DNA of 7,592 nucleotides from Elusimicrobiota bacterium (GTDB lineage: Bacteria > Elusimicrobiota > Elusimicrobia > UBA1565 > UBA9628), in contig JAHFCD010000094.1 of NCBI GenBank assembly GCA_023249695.1, positions 1 to 7,592 of the forward strand, given 5' to 3'. The notes beneath the pieces are model-generated. The model ran no database searches. It was not told the DNA's origin and saw only the letters and a program-made list of their open reading frames with translations. Of this stretch, positions 1 through 6,652 are shown piece after piece; the first letter of the stretch is position 1; every line of letters starts with the position of its first letter. The position numbers and the translations under genes are program-made.

Positions 1-3000
1 TTGCGTCCGCGGCCCGAACATCAGGTGCGAGAGCACCGCCGTCTTCAAGGCGTCGAGCCGGCTCAGGCCGTGCTCATTGAGGACGCGATAGGTATGCCAG
101 AGCCGCGCCGTCGGCTGCTTGGCGTCCGCGGGGATCAGGAACCAATAGCGCTTCTCGAGGGCCGTCCTGCCGGGGACGTCGGAGGCCTTCGCGGTCTCCG
201 TGTAGCCCTCGCGCAGGCGGTTTTGCAGGGCGATCTTGAGGACCTGCATGTCGTTGTCGTACGCCTTCGTCGCGCTCAGGATGGAGAGCGACGAGAGCGC
301 CGTGAGGCCGGCCAGCACCGCGACGACCGGGTTCGACGCAAAGAGGGTCCACGCGGCGAACGATCCTGCGATCAGCGCCGCCTTCGCGCCCAGGCGGCCG
401 AGGGCCGCGCTGCGCGCCGCCCACTTCTCGCCCAGGAACAGCGTCGGGAACATCGAGTGGCGCTTGTCCGTGTAGGCGCTCTGCCAGGTCTTCTGCATGA
501 AGCGCCACGCGAGCATGCGCTTGTAGTACAGGAAGACCGGCAAGCCCAGCGCCAGGATGGCGACCGGGACGACCGTGAACGAGGAGACGGCCACGCCCAT
601 CCACGCCGCGAAGGCGGTAAACGAGCCCAGCGCGAGCGTCTTGAGCGTCGCCTTCAGGATCTTGCTCGAGTTCTCGTTGGCCTTGTCGAGCATTCGGACG
701 GGGAACGTCTCGGCGTCGGGCCACGGGGAGAACCAGCGGGTCACGCCCTCCATCGAGGCGATGACGGCCTGACCTTGCGGCAGGCCCTTCATCGCGCGCG
801 CGATCACGCCGCCCATGCCGCCGGACTGCAGGACCCACTCCATCCCCTCGAACGTGTAGTCCTTGTGCGTGAAGTACTCGGTCAGATGGCGGTTGCTCTT
901 CACGCGCCGGGGCGCGTTGAGCACGAACTGGTAGAACTGCGTGAATCCGAGCGCGAAGCCGGCGGGCTTGGGCTCGGCCAGGATGCCGATGCCGGCGTCG
1001 ACCTTCTCGATGTCGCCCTCGTACTTCTGCTCGAGCTCCTTCGCGAGCTCGGCGTCTCCGCCGGTCAGCTCGAGGAAGCTCGTCACGGGCGGCTCGCCGA
1101 GCGAGCGGCGGAACTCGTTGTAGGAGCCCGTCCCGTCGGTGCGCTCGCGGAAGATGTCCATCTCGGCCAAGTCGGTCAGCTGGCCGTTTTGCTGGTTCTT
1201 GAACTGGGACAGCGTGCGCGGGAAGTTGTGGAGGTGGAGCGCGCCGGCGGACTTCCGCGCGAAGGAGTACGCGAGGACGTCGTAGCCGAACTTCTCGACG
1301 ATCGGGCGCGTGTTGTTGTGGACGAAGTCGATGAGCTGGATTTTGTCGAGCGTCCGGTCGGAGCCGGGCTGGATCATCTCCTGCTCGTCGAGGACCATCT
1401 CATGGAGGCGGTACACGACGCGGAAGTGCTTGGGCACCTGGAACGGGCCGTCGTGGTGCTCCCACTTCGAGCCCGGCATGCCCCAGATGACGTCGTTGTT
1501 GGAGACGATCTTGATCATCTTGGCAAACCAAGCATGCCGGTACGAGAGGCGCATCAGCCAGGCCTTCACCCTCGGCCCGAAGAGCCCGTAGAACTCGGCG
1601 TGCATGCCGGCCTGTAAGGTGGGGTGCTGGAGCAGGTCCTCGGTCCACTCGACGGTGTGGATCAGGTCGGTGTTGGCGACGTTGATCTTGCGGGCGTACT
1701 GGAAGACGGTCTCGTCGTCCCAGCCCGGGTTGAACTTCCGGACGTGGTCGGCGATGTTGTTGTGGTTCGTGACGAACGCCCAGTGCAGGAAGGAGAGCAG
1801 CGGGTTGTAGTTGTTGGTGAAGCCGGAGAGGTCGATGCCGGGCTTCTTCGAGTCCTCGGGGAGCCGGCCGTCGGCGCCCATCAGCATCTTGCCGTCTTGA
1901 TAGGAGCGAAGGCGTCCGAGCTCCTCCTCGTTGGTGCCGTAGATCTGCGCCTGGATCCAGGCCTGCGTCCGCTCGTTCATGATCGTCGGGCGGCCGTTGT
2001 CGGTCACGCGCGTCGGGTCCTTGCTCGTGCGATCGACGGTGGCTTCCTTCTCGGGCCAGTTGTCGGCGGGCGTGCGCGCGAGCTTATGCGGGTTCTCCGT
2101 GATGGGGTCCCGCTTCGTATTGCCGCCGAAGTTGTGGAACTGGAACTGAATCCAGCCGCCGGCCAGATTGTTAAGGATGCCGGCGGGCTGCACGATCGCC
2201 TTGCCGTTCTCGTCGAGCTTGCGCCACTTGAGCTTGCCGACCTCGCGGGCCGAGGGCGTCATGTTCTCGACGTCGGGGCGGACCTTCTTGGGCGGGATGT
2301 TCGAGCCGAAGCGGGTGTTCTCGGCGCCCATGCGCGGGTTCTCGCGGTCGGAGACCCAGCTGCCGTCGGCGGGGTAGCCGATCTTCGCGGTCTTGGGCTC
2401 GACGCCCGCGGGCTTCACGTTGTTGGCGGCGTAGTCGTTGGGATCGGTCAGAGCGTCGGAGCGGACAAAGCGGATCTTGGCGATGAGATAAAGGAGGCCG
2501 AGCTTGGTCGGCCACTTGTCCCACGAGACGCGGCGGTTGGGATCCTTGGCGAACTTGAGGTTTGCCCACTGCAGGATGTTGTAGAAGGCGTTCCAGTAGA
2601 CGTATTTCGCGGGGCCGACGCCGACGCGCGAGGAGCGCGGCGCGAACAGCTCGGGGTTGGTTTCGGGCGAGACCGGGCCGGTCGCGGCGGGCTTGGCCTG
2701 ATCGCCGGCGGGCTGGAGGTTCGCGGGCCGCTGCGCGGGATCTCCCGCGGGCACGCCGGCGTCGTCCGGCGTCGCCGCCGCCTCGAGGCGGCCGTTCGAC
2801 CAGAAGCGCTCGAGCGCCGCGCCCTTCTCGGCGGCGCCGCGCGTGTCGTCCTGAAGCTGGGTCTGCAAGGTTCGGCCCGTCGCCAACGCGATCGGGGCGC
2901 CGACGGGCGCGCCGACGGGGCGGGCGGCGGCGGGGCGGATCTTCAAGGCGGCGGCCGGAGCGGCGGTCACGGGGCTTAGCGCCGAGGGCGCGACGAGCGC

Positions 3001-3225
3001 GGCCGGCGCGGGGGACGGAAGGCTCGGGGCGGAGAGGCTCGGCGCGGCGAGGCTCGGCGCCGAGAGCGGCGCGAAGCTCGTGCCCGTCATGGGCAGGACC
3101 GCGGCCGTGCCGGCGCCGGCGGCCGCGACGGCGCGGCCGACGACTTGGGCGAACGCCTCTCCGGGCATGGAGACGGCGAGAAGCACGGCGACGGCTTTGC
3201 GCGCGAAGCGGGGGAAGGGGATCAT
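1..3225 (-). CDS. Exported heme peroxidase / fatty-acid dioxygenase-like protein with C-terminal membrane extension (3' end outside window)
   Basis: An open frame of 1075 codons runs from ATG at 3225-3223 to the window edge with no stop, so the C-terminus is missing. Residues 1-26 look like a Sec signal peptide (basic n-region MIPFPRFARK, short hydrophobic core, AFA-Q cleavage site). Residues ~27-200 are Ala/Pro/Ser-rich. Residues ~200-800 match the animal-type heme peroxidase superfamily, in its alpha-dioxygenase/linoleate diol synthase/cyclooxygenase branch. Visible motifs are WDKWPTKLGLLYL (from W235), the distal-histidine segment WIQFQFHNF with His364, the helix LLSFLHWAFVTNHN (476-489), HTVEWTEDLLQHPTL, and VYRLH with Tyr605 and His608. 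That Tyr-x-x-His spacing matches the catalytic Tyr and proximal heme ligand of COX and alpha-DOX. After ~800 come hydrophobic segments near 864-882, 883-901, 949-964 and 966-984, which are extra to the family. Family knowledge suggests oxygenation or peroxidation of fatty acyl substrates; the actual substrate is unknown. It acts outside the cytoplasm if the signal works. No clear Shine-Dalgarno is present. Assignment to the superfamily is strong; dioxygenase versus peroxidase activity is open. Confidence -1.
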   Translation of the reverse strand, partial: MIPFPRFARKAVAVLLAVSMPGEAFAQVVGRAVAAAGAGTAAVLPMTGTSFAPLSAPSLAAPSLSAPSLPSPAPAALVAPSALSPVTAAPAAALKIRPAAARPVGAPVGAPIALATGRTLQTQLQDDTRGAAEKGAALERFWSNGRLEAAATPDDAGVPAGDPAQRPANLQPAGDQAKPAATGPVSPETNPELFAPRSSRVGVGPAKYVYWNAFYNILQWANLKFAKDPNRRVSWDKWPTKLGLLYLIAKIRFVRSDALTDPNDYAANNVKPAGVEPKTAKIGYPADGSWVSDRENPRMGAENTRFGSNIPPKKVRPDVENMTPSAREVGKLKWRKLDENGKAIVQPAGILNNLAGGWIQFQFHNFGGNTKRDPITENPHKLARTPADNWPEKEATVDRTSKDPTRVTDNGRPTIMNERTQAWIQAQIYGTNEEELGRLRSYQDGKMLMGADGRLPEDSKKPGIDLSGFTNNYNPLLSFLHWAFVTNHNNIADHVRKFNPGWDDETVFQYARKINVANTDLIHTVEWTEDLLQHPTLQAGMHAEFYGLFGPRVKAWLMRLSYRHAWFAKMIKIVSNNDVIWGMPGSKWEHHDGPFQVPKHFRVVYRLHEMVLDEQEMIQPGSDRTLDKIQLIDFVHNNTRPIVEKFGYDVLAYSFARKSAGALHLHNFPRTLSQFKNQQNGQLTDLAEMDIFRERTDGTGSYNEFRRSLGEPPVTSFLELTGGDAELAKELEQKYEGDIEKVDAGIGILAEPKPAGFALGFTQFYQFVLNAPRRVKSNRHLTEYFTHKDYTFEGMEWVLQSGGMGGVIARAMKGLPQGQAVIASMEGVTRWFSPWPDAETFPVRMLDKANENSSKILKATLKTLALGSFTAFAAWMGVAVSSFTVVPVAILALGLPVFLYYKRMLAWRFMQKTWQSAYTDKRHSMFPTLFLGEKWAARSAALGRLGAKAALIAGSFAAWTLFASNPVVAVLAGLTALSSLSILSATKAYDNDMQVLKIALQNRLREGYTETAKASDVPGRTALEKRYWFLIPADAKQPTARLWHTYRVLNEHGLSRLDALKTAVLSHLMFGPRTQ
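3018..3070 (-). repeat. 15-bp tandem repeat encoding APSLx pentapeptides
   Basis: The 8-mer AGGCTCGG recurs on the plus strand at 3020, 3035 and 3050, an exact 15-bp period. On the coding (minus) strand this gives Pro-Ser-Leu at residues 57-59, 62-64 and 67-69 of the heme peroxidase, each separated by two small residues, in the low-complexity stretch after the signal peptide. It probably forms a flexible linker that changes length by repeat slippage. This is a coding repeat and not a mobile or regulatory element. Confidence 0.7.
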
Positions 3226-3231
3226 GCTGTA

Positions 3232-3237
3232 AGAATA
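3232..3237 (-). promoter_or_regulatory. Candidate -10 hexamer for the heme peroxidase gene
   Basis: On the minus strand TATTCT lies 6 nt before the ATG at 3225, in an AT-rich patch. No recognisable -35 element is found 16-19 nt further upstream, where the sequence is a T7-G5 run preceded by AGGGCG. A start site about 7 nt downstream would fall on the start codon and give a leaderless mRNA. No Shine-Dalgarno sequence competes with this reading. Confidence 0.35.
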
Positions 3238-3247
3238 CAAATCCCCC

Positions 3248-3327
3248 AAAAAAACGCCCTGAATCGAAAGTCCTAGGCGAAGCGCGGGATTATGACCCAG
3301 ACGCGGTTAGGCCTTCGCTTAGGCCTT
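3248..3327 (-). other. Imperfect inverted repeat, 11-bp direct repeat and T-tract between GT87 and peroxidase genes
   Basis: On the plus strand CCTAGGCGAAG (3272-3282) and CTTCGCTTAGG (3313-3323) are complementary except for one position, giving an 11-bp stem around a 30-nt loop. In the minus-strand transcript it would begin at the GT87 stop codon and be followed after 17 nt by a run of seven T (3254-3248). The loop contains a small GGG/CCC hairpin. The T-tract is too far from the stem for a standard intrinsic terminator, so a termination or attenuation role is only possible. Confidence 0.25.
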
Positions 3328-3329
3328 CG
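3307..3329. repeat. 11-bp direct repeat across the GT87 stop codon
   Basis: TTAGGCCTTCG occurs at 3307-3317 and again at 3319-3329, with a single base between. Read on the minus strand, the second copy encodes the C-terminal Lys-Ala-stop of the GT87 protein. The first copy repeats the same AAG-GCC-TAA in frame just after the stop, so the gene ends with a duplicated tail and a tandem in-frame stop. It looks like a short slippage duplication. Confidence 0.75.
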
Positions 3330-4566
3330 GGTCTTCGGCGCGCGCGATGGTCCGCGCGGTGTGCAGCCAGAAGGCCGTCATCACGAAAAAGGGAAGGGAA
3401 TACACCACGCTCCCCGGCGCCGCGGACCAGAACGACAGGCGCTCGCTCGACAGGAACTTGTAGGCGACCAGCGGCTGCCAGCCCGCGAAAAAAGCGTAGA
3501 ACGCGAGCGGCGCCGGACGCCGCGCGCCGGAGCCGAGCAGGCCGAGAAAGGGGAGCAGCAGCAGCGCGTGGTGGTGGGTGTCCACGATGGGCGCGATGAG
3601 GAGGATCGTCATGATCGTGAAGCCGAAATCCCGGCCGAACAGCGCCGTCTCCTTGGATTTAAAAGCGAGGAGCCAGGCGTAGGCCGAGAGGATCGCGGCG
3701 GTCAGGACCGCCGTTAACGCGCGGGCGGTCCACGCGCTGTCGATGAGCCCGGCGGCGAAGCGGGTGATGGTGAAGGCGCGGTACGCGAAGCCCGTGATCG
3801 ACTGGTTGTCCGTGAAGGCCTCGAAGCCCAGAGACGAGCCGACGCGGCCCCAGTACGCCGCCTGAATCTCCCACGGCACGACGAAGCCGCTGACCCAGAA
3901 CAGCGCGATCAGCCAAAATCCGGTCCAGGCGAGGAGGCGCCAGCTTCGGCGCAAGACGAGGTAGACCAGCAGGAAGAGCAGAAACAGCTTGAGGCAGACG
4001 GCGACGGCCAGGCACAGGCCCGCCGTCGAAGCGTGGTTCTTTTGAAGCAGCGCCGGAGCCGCGATCAGGGCGAGCAGCACCAACGGCTCCGCCTGGCCGA
4101 CCTGGAGGGAGTAATACAGCGGAAAAAACAAAAAGACGATCAGGAATCCCGTCAGGCGCTCCTCGTCCGCGCGTCCGCGGCTCCACAGCGCCAAAGCGCC
4201 CCATAGGCAGGCGTGGCTGAGGAGCTGGAAGAGAACGAAGGCCGCTTGAAAGGAGAAGAGGCCGAGCGGGGCCAGGAGCACGGCGACCGGCGCCGGATAC
4301 AGGAAGAACATGGGCACCGGGGACGAGCCGGGGACATACGAGAAGAAGGTGTCGTACACGCGGGCGCCTTCGCCGTGCGCCGCGAGCGCGGCGGCGTTGT
4401 AAAAGGACGCGAAATCGAAGCCGTTGGTGAAAAATCCCAGAAAAAGGCCTTTCGAGGCATACTCGAATACCGCGAGAAGGGCCAGAAGCTGGAGGGGCCA
4501 GGAGGCTCCGTCGAGGATCGACAGCGGGAGGAAAGGGCGCGCGCGCCTCATGGCGAGGGCCATCAT
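3319..4566 (-). CDS. GT87-like polyprenyl-phosphate-sugar-dependent membrane glycosyltransferase
   Basis: This is a 415-residue protein with about ten or eleven hydrophobic membrane segments, a normal size for GT87 (DUF2029/PimE-like, GT-C fold). After the first membrane helix comes NGFDFASFYNAAAL with Asp51, the position where GT-C enzymes carry the catalytic acidic residue in the first external loop. Also seen are CLKLFLLFLLVYLVLRRSWR, typical of the family's mid-protein helix and basic turn, NQSITG from Asn254, and a late THHHALLLLP segment. GT87 enzymes transfer a hexose from a polyprenyl-phosphate sugar to a glycan or lipid acceptor on the outer face of the membrane. The acceptor and sugar here are unknown. 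The frame stays open far upstream, but that extension is antisense to the neighbouring GT2 gene and lacks any GT87 character, so the start is placed in the AT-rich gap. ATG at 4566, 4563 or 4551 are all possible, and no Shine-Dalgarno decides between them. It is divergent from the GT2 gene, whose product could supply its donor. Confidence 0.87.
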   Translation of the reverse strand: MMALAMRRARPFLPLSILDGASWPLQLLALLAVFEYASKGLFLGFFTNGFDFASFYNAAALAAHGEGARVYDTFFSYVPGSSPVPMFFLYPAPVAVLLAPLGLFSFQAAFVLFQLLSHACLWGALALWSRGRADEERLTGFLIVFLFFPLYYSLQVGQAEPLVLLALIAAPALLQKNHASTAGLCLAVAVCLKLFLLFLLVYLVLRRSWRLLAWTGFWLIALFWVSGFVVPWEIQAAYWGRVGSSLGFEAFTDNQSITGFAYRAFTITRFAAGLIDSAWTARALTAVLTAAILSAYAWLLAFKSKETALFGRDFGFTIMTILLIAPIVDTHHHALLLLPFLGLLGSGARRPAPLAFYAFFAGWQPLVAYKFLSSERLSFWSAAPGSVVYSLPFFVMTAFWLHTARTIARAEDPKA

Positions 4567-4588
4567 ACAATTAATACAGTAGTTCACC
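4567..4588. promoter_or_regulatory. 22-bp divergent intergenic region with overlapping -10-like hexamers
   Basis: This is the whole space between the GT87 and GT2-methyltransferase start codons. It is about two thirds A+T in a GC-rich setting. The element TACAGTA at 4575-4581 reads TACAGT on the plus strand, 8 nt before the GTG at 4589, and TACTGT on the minus strand, 9 nt before the ATG at 4566. Other candidates are TACAAT on plus at 4566-4571 and TATTAA on minus at 4576-4571. Any -35 element would have to lie inside the opposite coding sequence. No Shine-Dalgarno is present on either side, so leaderless transcripts are plausible. Confidence 0.45.
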
Positions 4589-5932
4589 GTGCGCCTCTCC
4601 ATCGTCATTCCCGCCTTCAATGAGGAAGAACGCCTCCCCGGCATGCTCGCGCGCCTGGGCGCCGCGACCCGCGGCGGCGAGGTGGAAATCCTGGTCGTCG
4701 ACGACGGCAGCGCGGACCGGACCGCGGCGATCGCGGCGGACGCCGGCGCGCGCGTGCTGCGCCTTGAACGCAACGACGGCCGCGGCGCGGCGGTCCGCGC
4801 GGGCATGGACGAGGCGAGGGGTGATCTGATCCTCGAGATGGACGCCGACGGCAGCGTCGACTTCGAGGCGATCGGGCGCTTCGTCGCCCATTTGGATGCC
4901 CATCCCGGGGTCGACGGGCTCGTCGGCAGCCGCAACGCCGACGGCGCCGTGATCACGGTGCCCCAGCCGTTCCTGCGGGTGTTCCTCGGCAACGGCTTCC
5001 TGTACGCGGCGAAGGCCTTGTTCGGCTGGGACGTCACGGACTTCACCTTGGGCTTCAAGATGTTCCGCCGCGACGCCGCGCGGGACGTGATCCGGCATCA
5101 ATTCGACTCGGGCTACGTGGCCGAAGCGGAGCTCCTCGTCGCCGCGCGCGGCCGGGGCTGGCGCGTCCAGGAGCTTCCGGTGCGCTGGTCTGAGCACGGC
5201 GGCTCGCGCGTTCGCCCTCTGCTCGAGTGCGGGCGCTCGCTGCGCGGGCTCCTCGCGATGACCTATCGCGCCTGGGCCGGCGCCTACGACGCGCCTCCCG
5301 AGCGGCCGTCCTTCGCCGCCGCCGCGCGAAAAACGAAGGCGTTGTACACGGGCTTCGGCTGGCCCGCGCTGTTCGCCCGCATACGCTTCATCACCGCCCC
5401 GTACGACCGCCTCGAGCCCTACGTCCCGGCCTCGGGCCTCGTCATCGATCTGGGCTGCGGCTACGGCACCTTCTCTCATCTGCTGGCGCTGATGGCGCCG
5501 GCCCGCCGCGTGCTCGGTCTCGACCTCGACGCGGTGAAGATCGCGCGCGCGCCTCGGGGCGGCGCCAATGTCGTCAATCGTCTCGGGGACATCCGGACCG
5601 AGACGCTGGATCCCGCCGCCTGCATCCTCCTCGTCCACGTCCTTCATCACCTGGACTCCTTCGAGGCGCAGGAGCGCCTGCTCGCCTCGTGCCGGGAAAA
5701 GCTCAACGACGGCGGGCGTCTCGTGATCTGCGAGGTGAATTCCGCGCCGCGCTGGAAGTACGGCCTGGGCTGGCTGGCCGACCGCGTGCTGTATCCGGGG
5801 GATCCCATTTTCTATCGCTTCCCCGCGGAGATGAAGGAACTGCTGTCGCGCTCCGGCTTCCGCTCCGAGACGCGTCTCGTCCACGAGGGGACGCCGTTCT
5901 CCCACGCGGTGTACGTCTGCACCAAGGCATGA
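4589..5932 (+). CDS. Fusion protein: GT2 polyprenyl-phosphate sugar synthase (ALG5/DPM1-like) + SAM-dependent methyltransferase
   Basis: This is a 447-residue two-domain protein. Residues 1-~220 are a GT2/GT-A glycosyltransferase: SIVIPAFNEEERL at the N-terminus, VVDDGS (36-41), GRGAAVRAG (64-72), the metal-binding DAD (85-87) and DFTLGFKMFRR (from 151). This resembles dolichyl/undecaprenyl-phosphate glucosyl- or mannosyltransferases, which load a nucleotide sugar onto polyprenyl phosphate at the inner membrane face. It lacks the C-terminal membrane helices of some relatives. Residues ~255-447 are a class I methyltransferase: VIDLGCGYG (285-293), the acidic residue Asp312 after strand 2, HVLHHL, and LNDGGRLVICEV. 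The start is GTG at 4589; an in-frame TAG at 4580-4582 excludes an earlier one and the GT2 motif begins at once. The stop TGA overlaps the next gene's ATG as ATGA, so translation is probably coupled. The fusion suggests methylation tied to the same lipid-linked glycan, but the methyl acceptor is unknown. Confidence 0.92.
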   Translation: MRLSIVIPAFNEEERLPGMLARLGAATRGGEVEILVVDDGSADRTAAIAADAGARVLRLERNDGRGAAVRAGMDEARGDLILEMDADGSVDFEAIGRFVAHLDAHPGVDGLVGSRNADGAVITVPQPFLRVFLGNGFLYAAKALFGWDVTDFTLGFKMFRRDAARDVIRHQFDSGYVAEAELLVAARGRGWRVQELPVRWSEHGGSRVRPLLECGRSLRGLLAMTYRAWAGAYDAPPERPSFAAAARKTKALYTGFGWPALFARIRFITAPYDRLEPYVPASGLVIDLGCGYGTFSHLLALMAPARRVLGLDLDAVKIARAPRGGANVVNRLGDIRTETLDPAACILLVHVLHHLDSFEAQERLLASCREKLNDGGRLVICEVNSAPRWKYGLGWLADRVLYPGDPIFYRFPAEMKELLSRSGFRSETRLVHEGTPFSHAVYVCTKA

Positions 5933-6651
5933 ACAAGAGCCCCGTCGACCGCTTCGCGACCTGGGCGCGCAATCTGCGCTCGCCCGAGCTGTTCGCGGCG
6001 CTCGCGGCGCACGCGCGCGGCGACGTGCTGGACGTGGGCGGGTGGGATTTTTTCCTCGCGGTTCGCCGCAATCCCCGGATCGACTTCAAGACTTGGACGA
6101 GCTTGGAGGAAGGCGAGCGGCTTCTTGACGTTCCCGACGCCCGGTACCGGGCCGTGACCGGGAACGGGGAGAAGATGACCTTCCCCGACGCGAGCTTCGA
6201 CACGGTGCTCAGCATCCAGGTGCTCGAGCACACCTTCGATCCGCTGGCGATGGTGCGCGAGATCTCGCGCGTGCTCCGCCCGGGCGGCGCCGCGATCTTC
6301 CTGATCCCGCAGACCTCCGTCCTTCATCATCCGCCGAAGCACTACTACAACTTCACGCGCTTCTGGGCCCTCAAGGCCGCGGAGGCCGCGGGCCTGGAGG
6401 TCGTCGCGCTGACGCCTCTGGGCGGACGCTGGGCCAGTTCGGCGTCCCACATGGTCCATTTTTTCCTCCAGGCGTTCCGCGCGCCGGGCTATACGACGGC
6501 GCAGGATCGTCGGGGCCCGCTGTTCTACCTTCTGCTGCCGCTGATGTGCCTCTACGCGGCCCTGAGCGTGCCGGCGTGCCTGCTGCTGAGCTTGGGGGAT
6601 TTGACCGAAGAGGCGAACAACCACCTCGTCGTGGCGCGGAAGCCGAAATAG
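5929..6651 (+). CDS. SAM-dependent methyltransferase with C-terminal hydrophobic segment (Methyltransf_11-like)
   Basis: This is a 240-residue protein. The class I methyltransferase fold is shown by VLDVGGWD (33-40), NGEKMTFPDASFDTVLSIQVLEH (79-101, split here only by its loop), and ISRVLRPGGAAIFLIPQ (112-128), followed by a substrate-side HYYNFTRFWAL segment. The glycine loop is unusual: Gly38, Trp39 and Phe41 stand where Cys, Gly and Gly are common. Related glycan-locus methyltransferases also have variable loops, so loss of activity cannot be concluded. A hydrophobic stretch LFYLLLPLMCLYAALSVPACLLLSL near the C-terminus should hold it at the membrane, with the VVARK-type end usual for such proteins. 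ATG at 5929 overlaps the previous stop by 4 nt; there is no separate promoter or good ribosome binding site, so it is likely co-translated with the GT2 fusion. The role is probably methylation of a lipid-linked sugar or polysaccharide, which is inferred from context only. Confidence 0.9.
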   Translation: MNKSPVDRFATWARNLRSPELFAALAAHARGDVLDVGGWDFFLAVRRNPRIDFKTWTSLEEGERLLDVPDARYRAVTGNGEKMTFPDASFDTVLSIQVLEHTFDPLAMVREISRVLRPGGAAIFLIPQTSVLHHPPKHYYNFTRFWALKAAEAAGLEVVALTPLGGRWASSASHMVHFFLQAFRAPGYTTAQDRRGPLFYLLLPLMCLYAALSVPACLLLSLGDLTEEANNHLVVARKPK

Positions 6652-6652
6652 G

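Noticed and set aside
1..2979. Two long plus-strand open frames (1-1617 and 1624-2979) opposite the peroxidase gene
   Set aside because: Their translations are Arg/Gly/Glu/Val-rich without any family motif. They are the antisense frame of a high-GC gene, while the minus-strand frame carries continuous peroxidase motifs.
1..3225. Possible frameshift in the long peroxidase gene
   Set aside because: Codon positions checked at several points (start, residues 235, 364, 476, 608, 795, 866, 951 and the window edge) are all in the same frame.
3248..3282. Standard intrinsic terminator after GT87
   Set aside because: The T7 run is 17 nt away from the nearest stem and is followed by five G, so it does not have the usual hairpin-plus-U-tract form. 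Kept only as a weak structural feature.
4567..5058. N-terminal extension of the GT87 frame to an ATG at 5058
   Set aside because: The extra 164 residues are Ser/Arg/Pro-rich, antisense to the GT2 domain, and have no membrane or GT87 character. GT87 proteins begin near the first membrane helix.
4571..5905. A 444-codon minus-strand open frame opposite the GT2-methyltransferase gene
   Set aside because: Its composition is typical of a GC-rich shadow frame and it has no recognisable domain. The plus strand has two complete domain motif sets.
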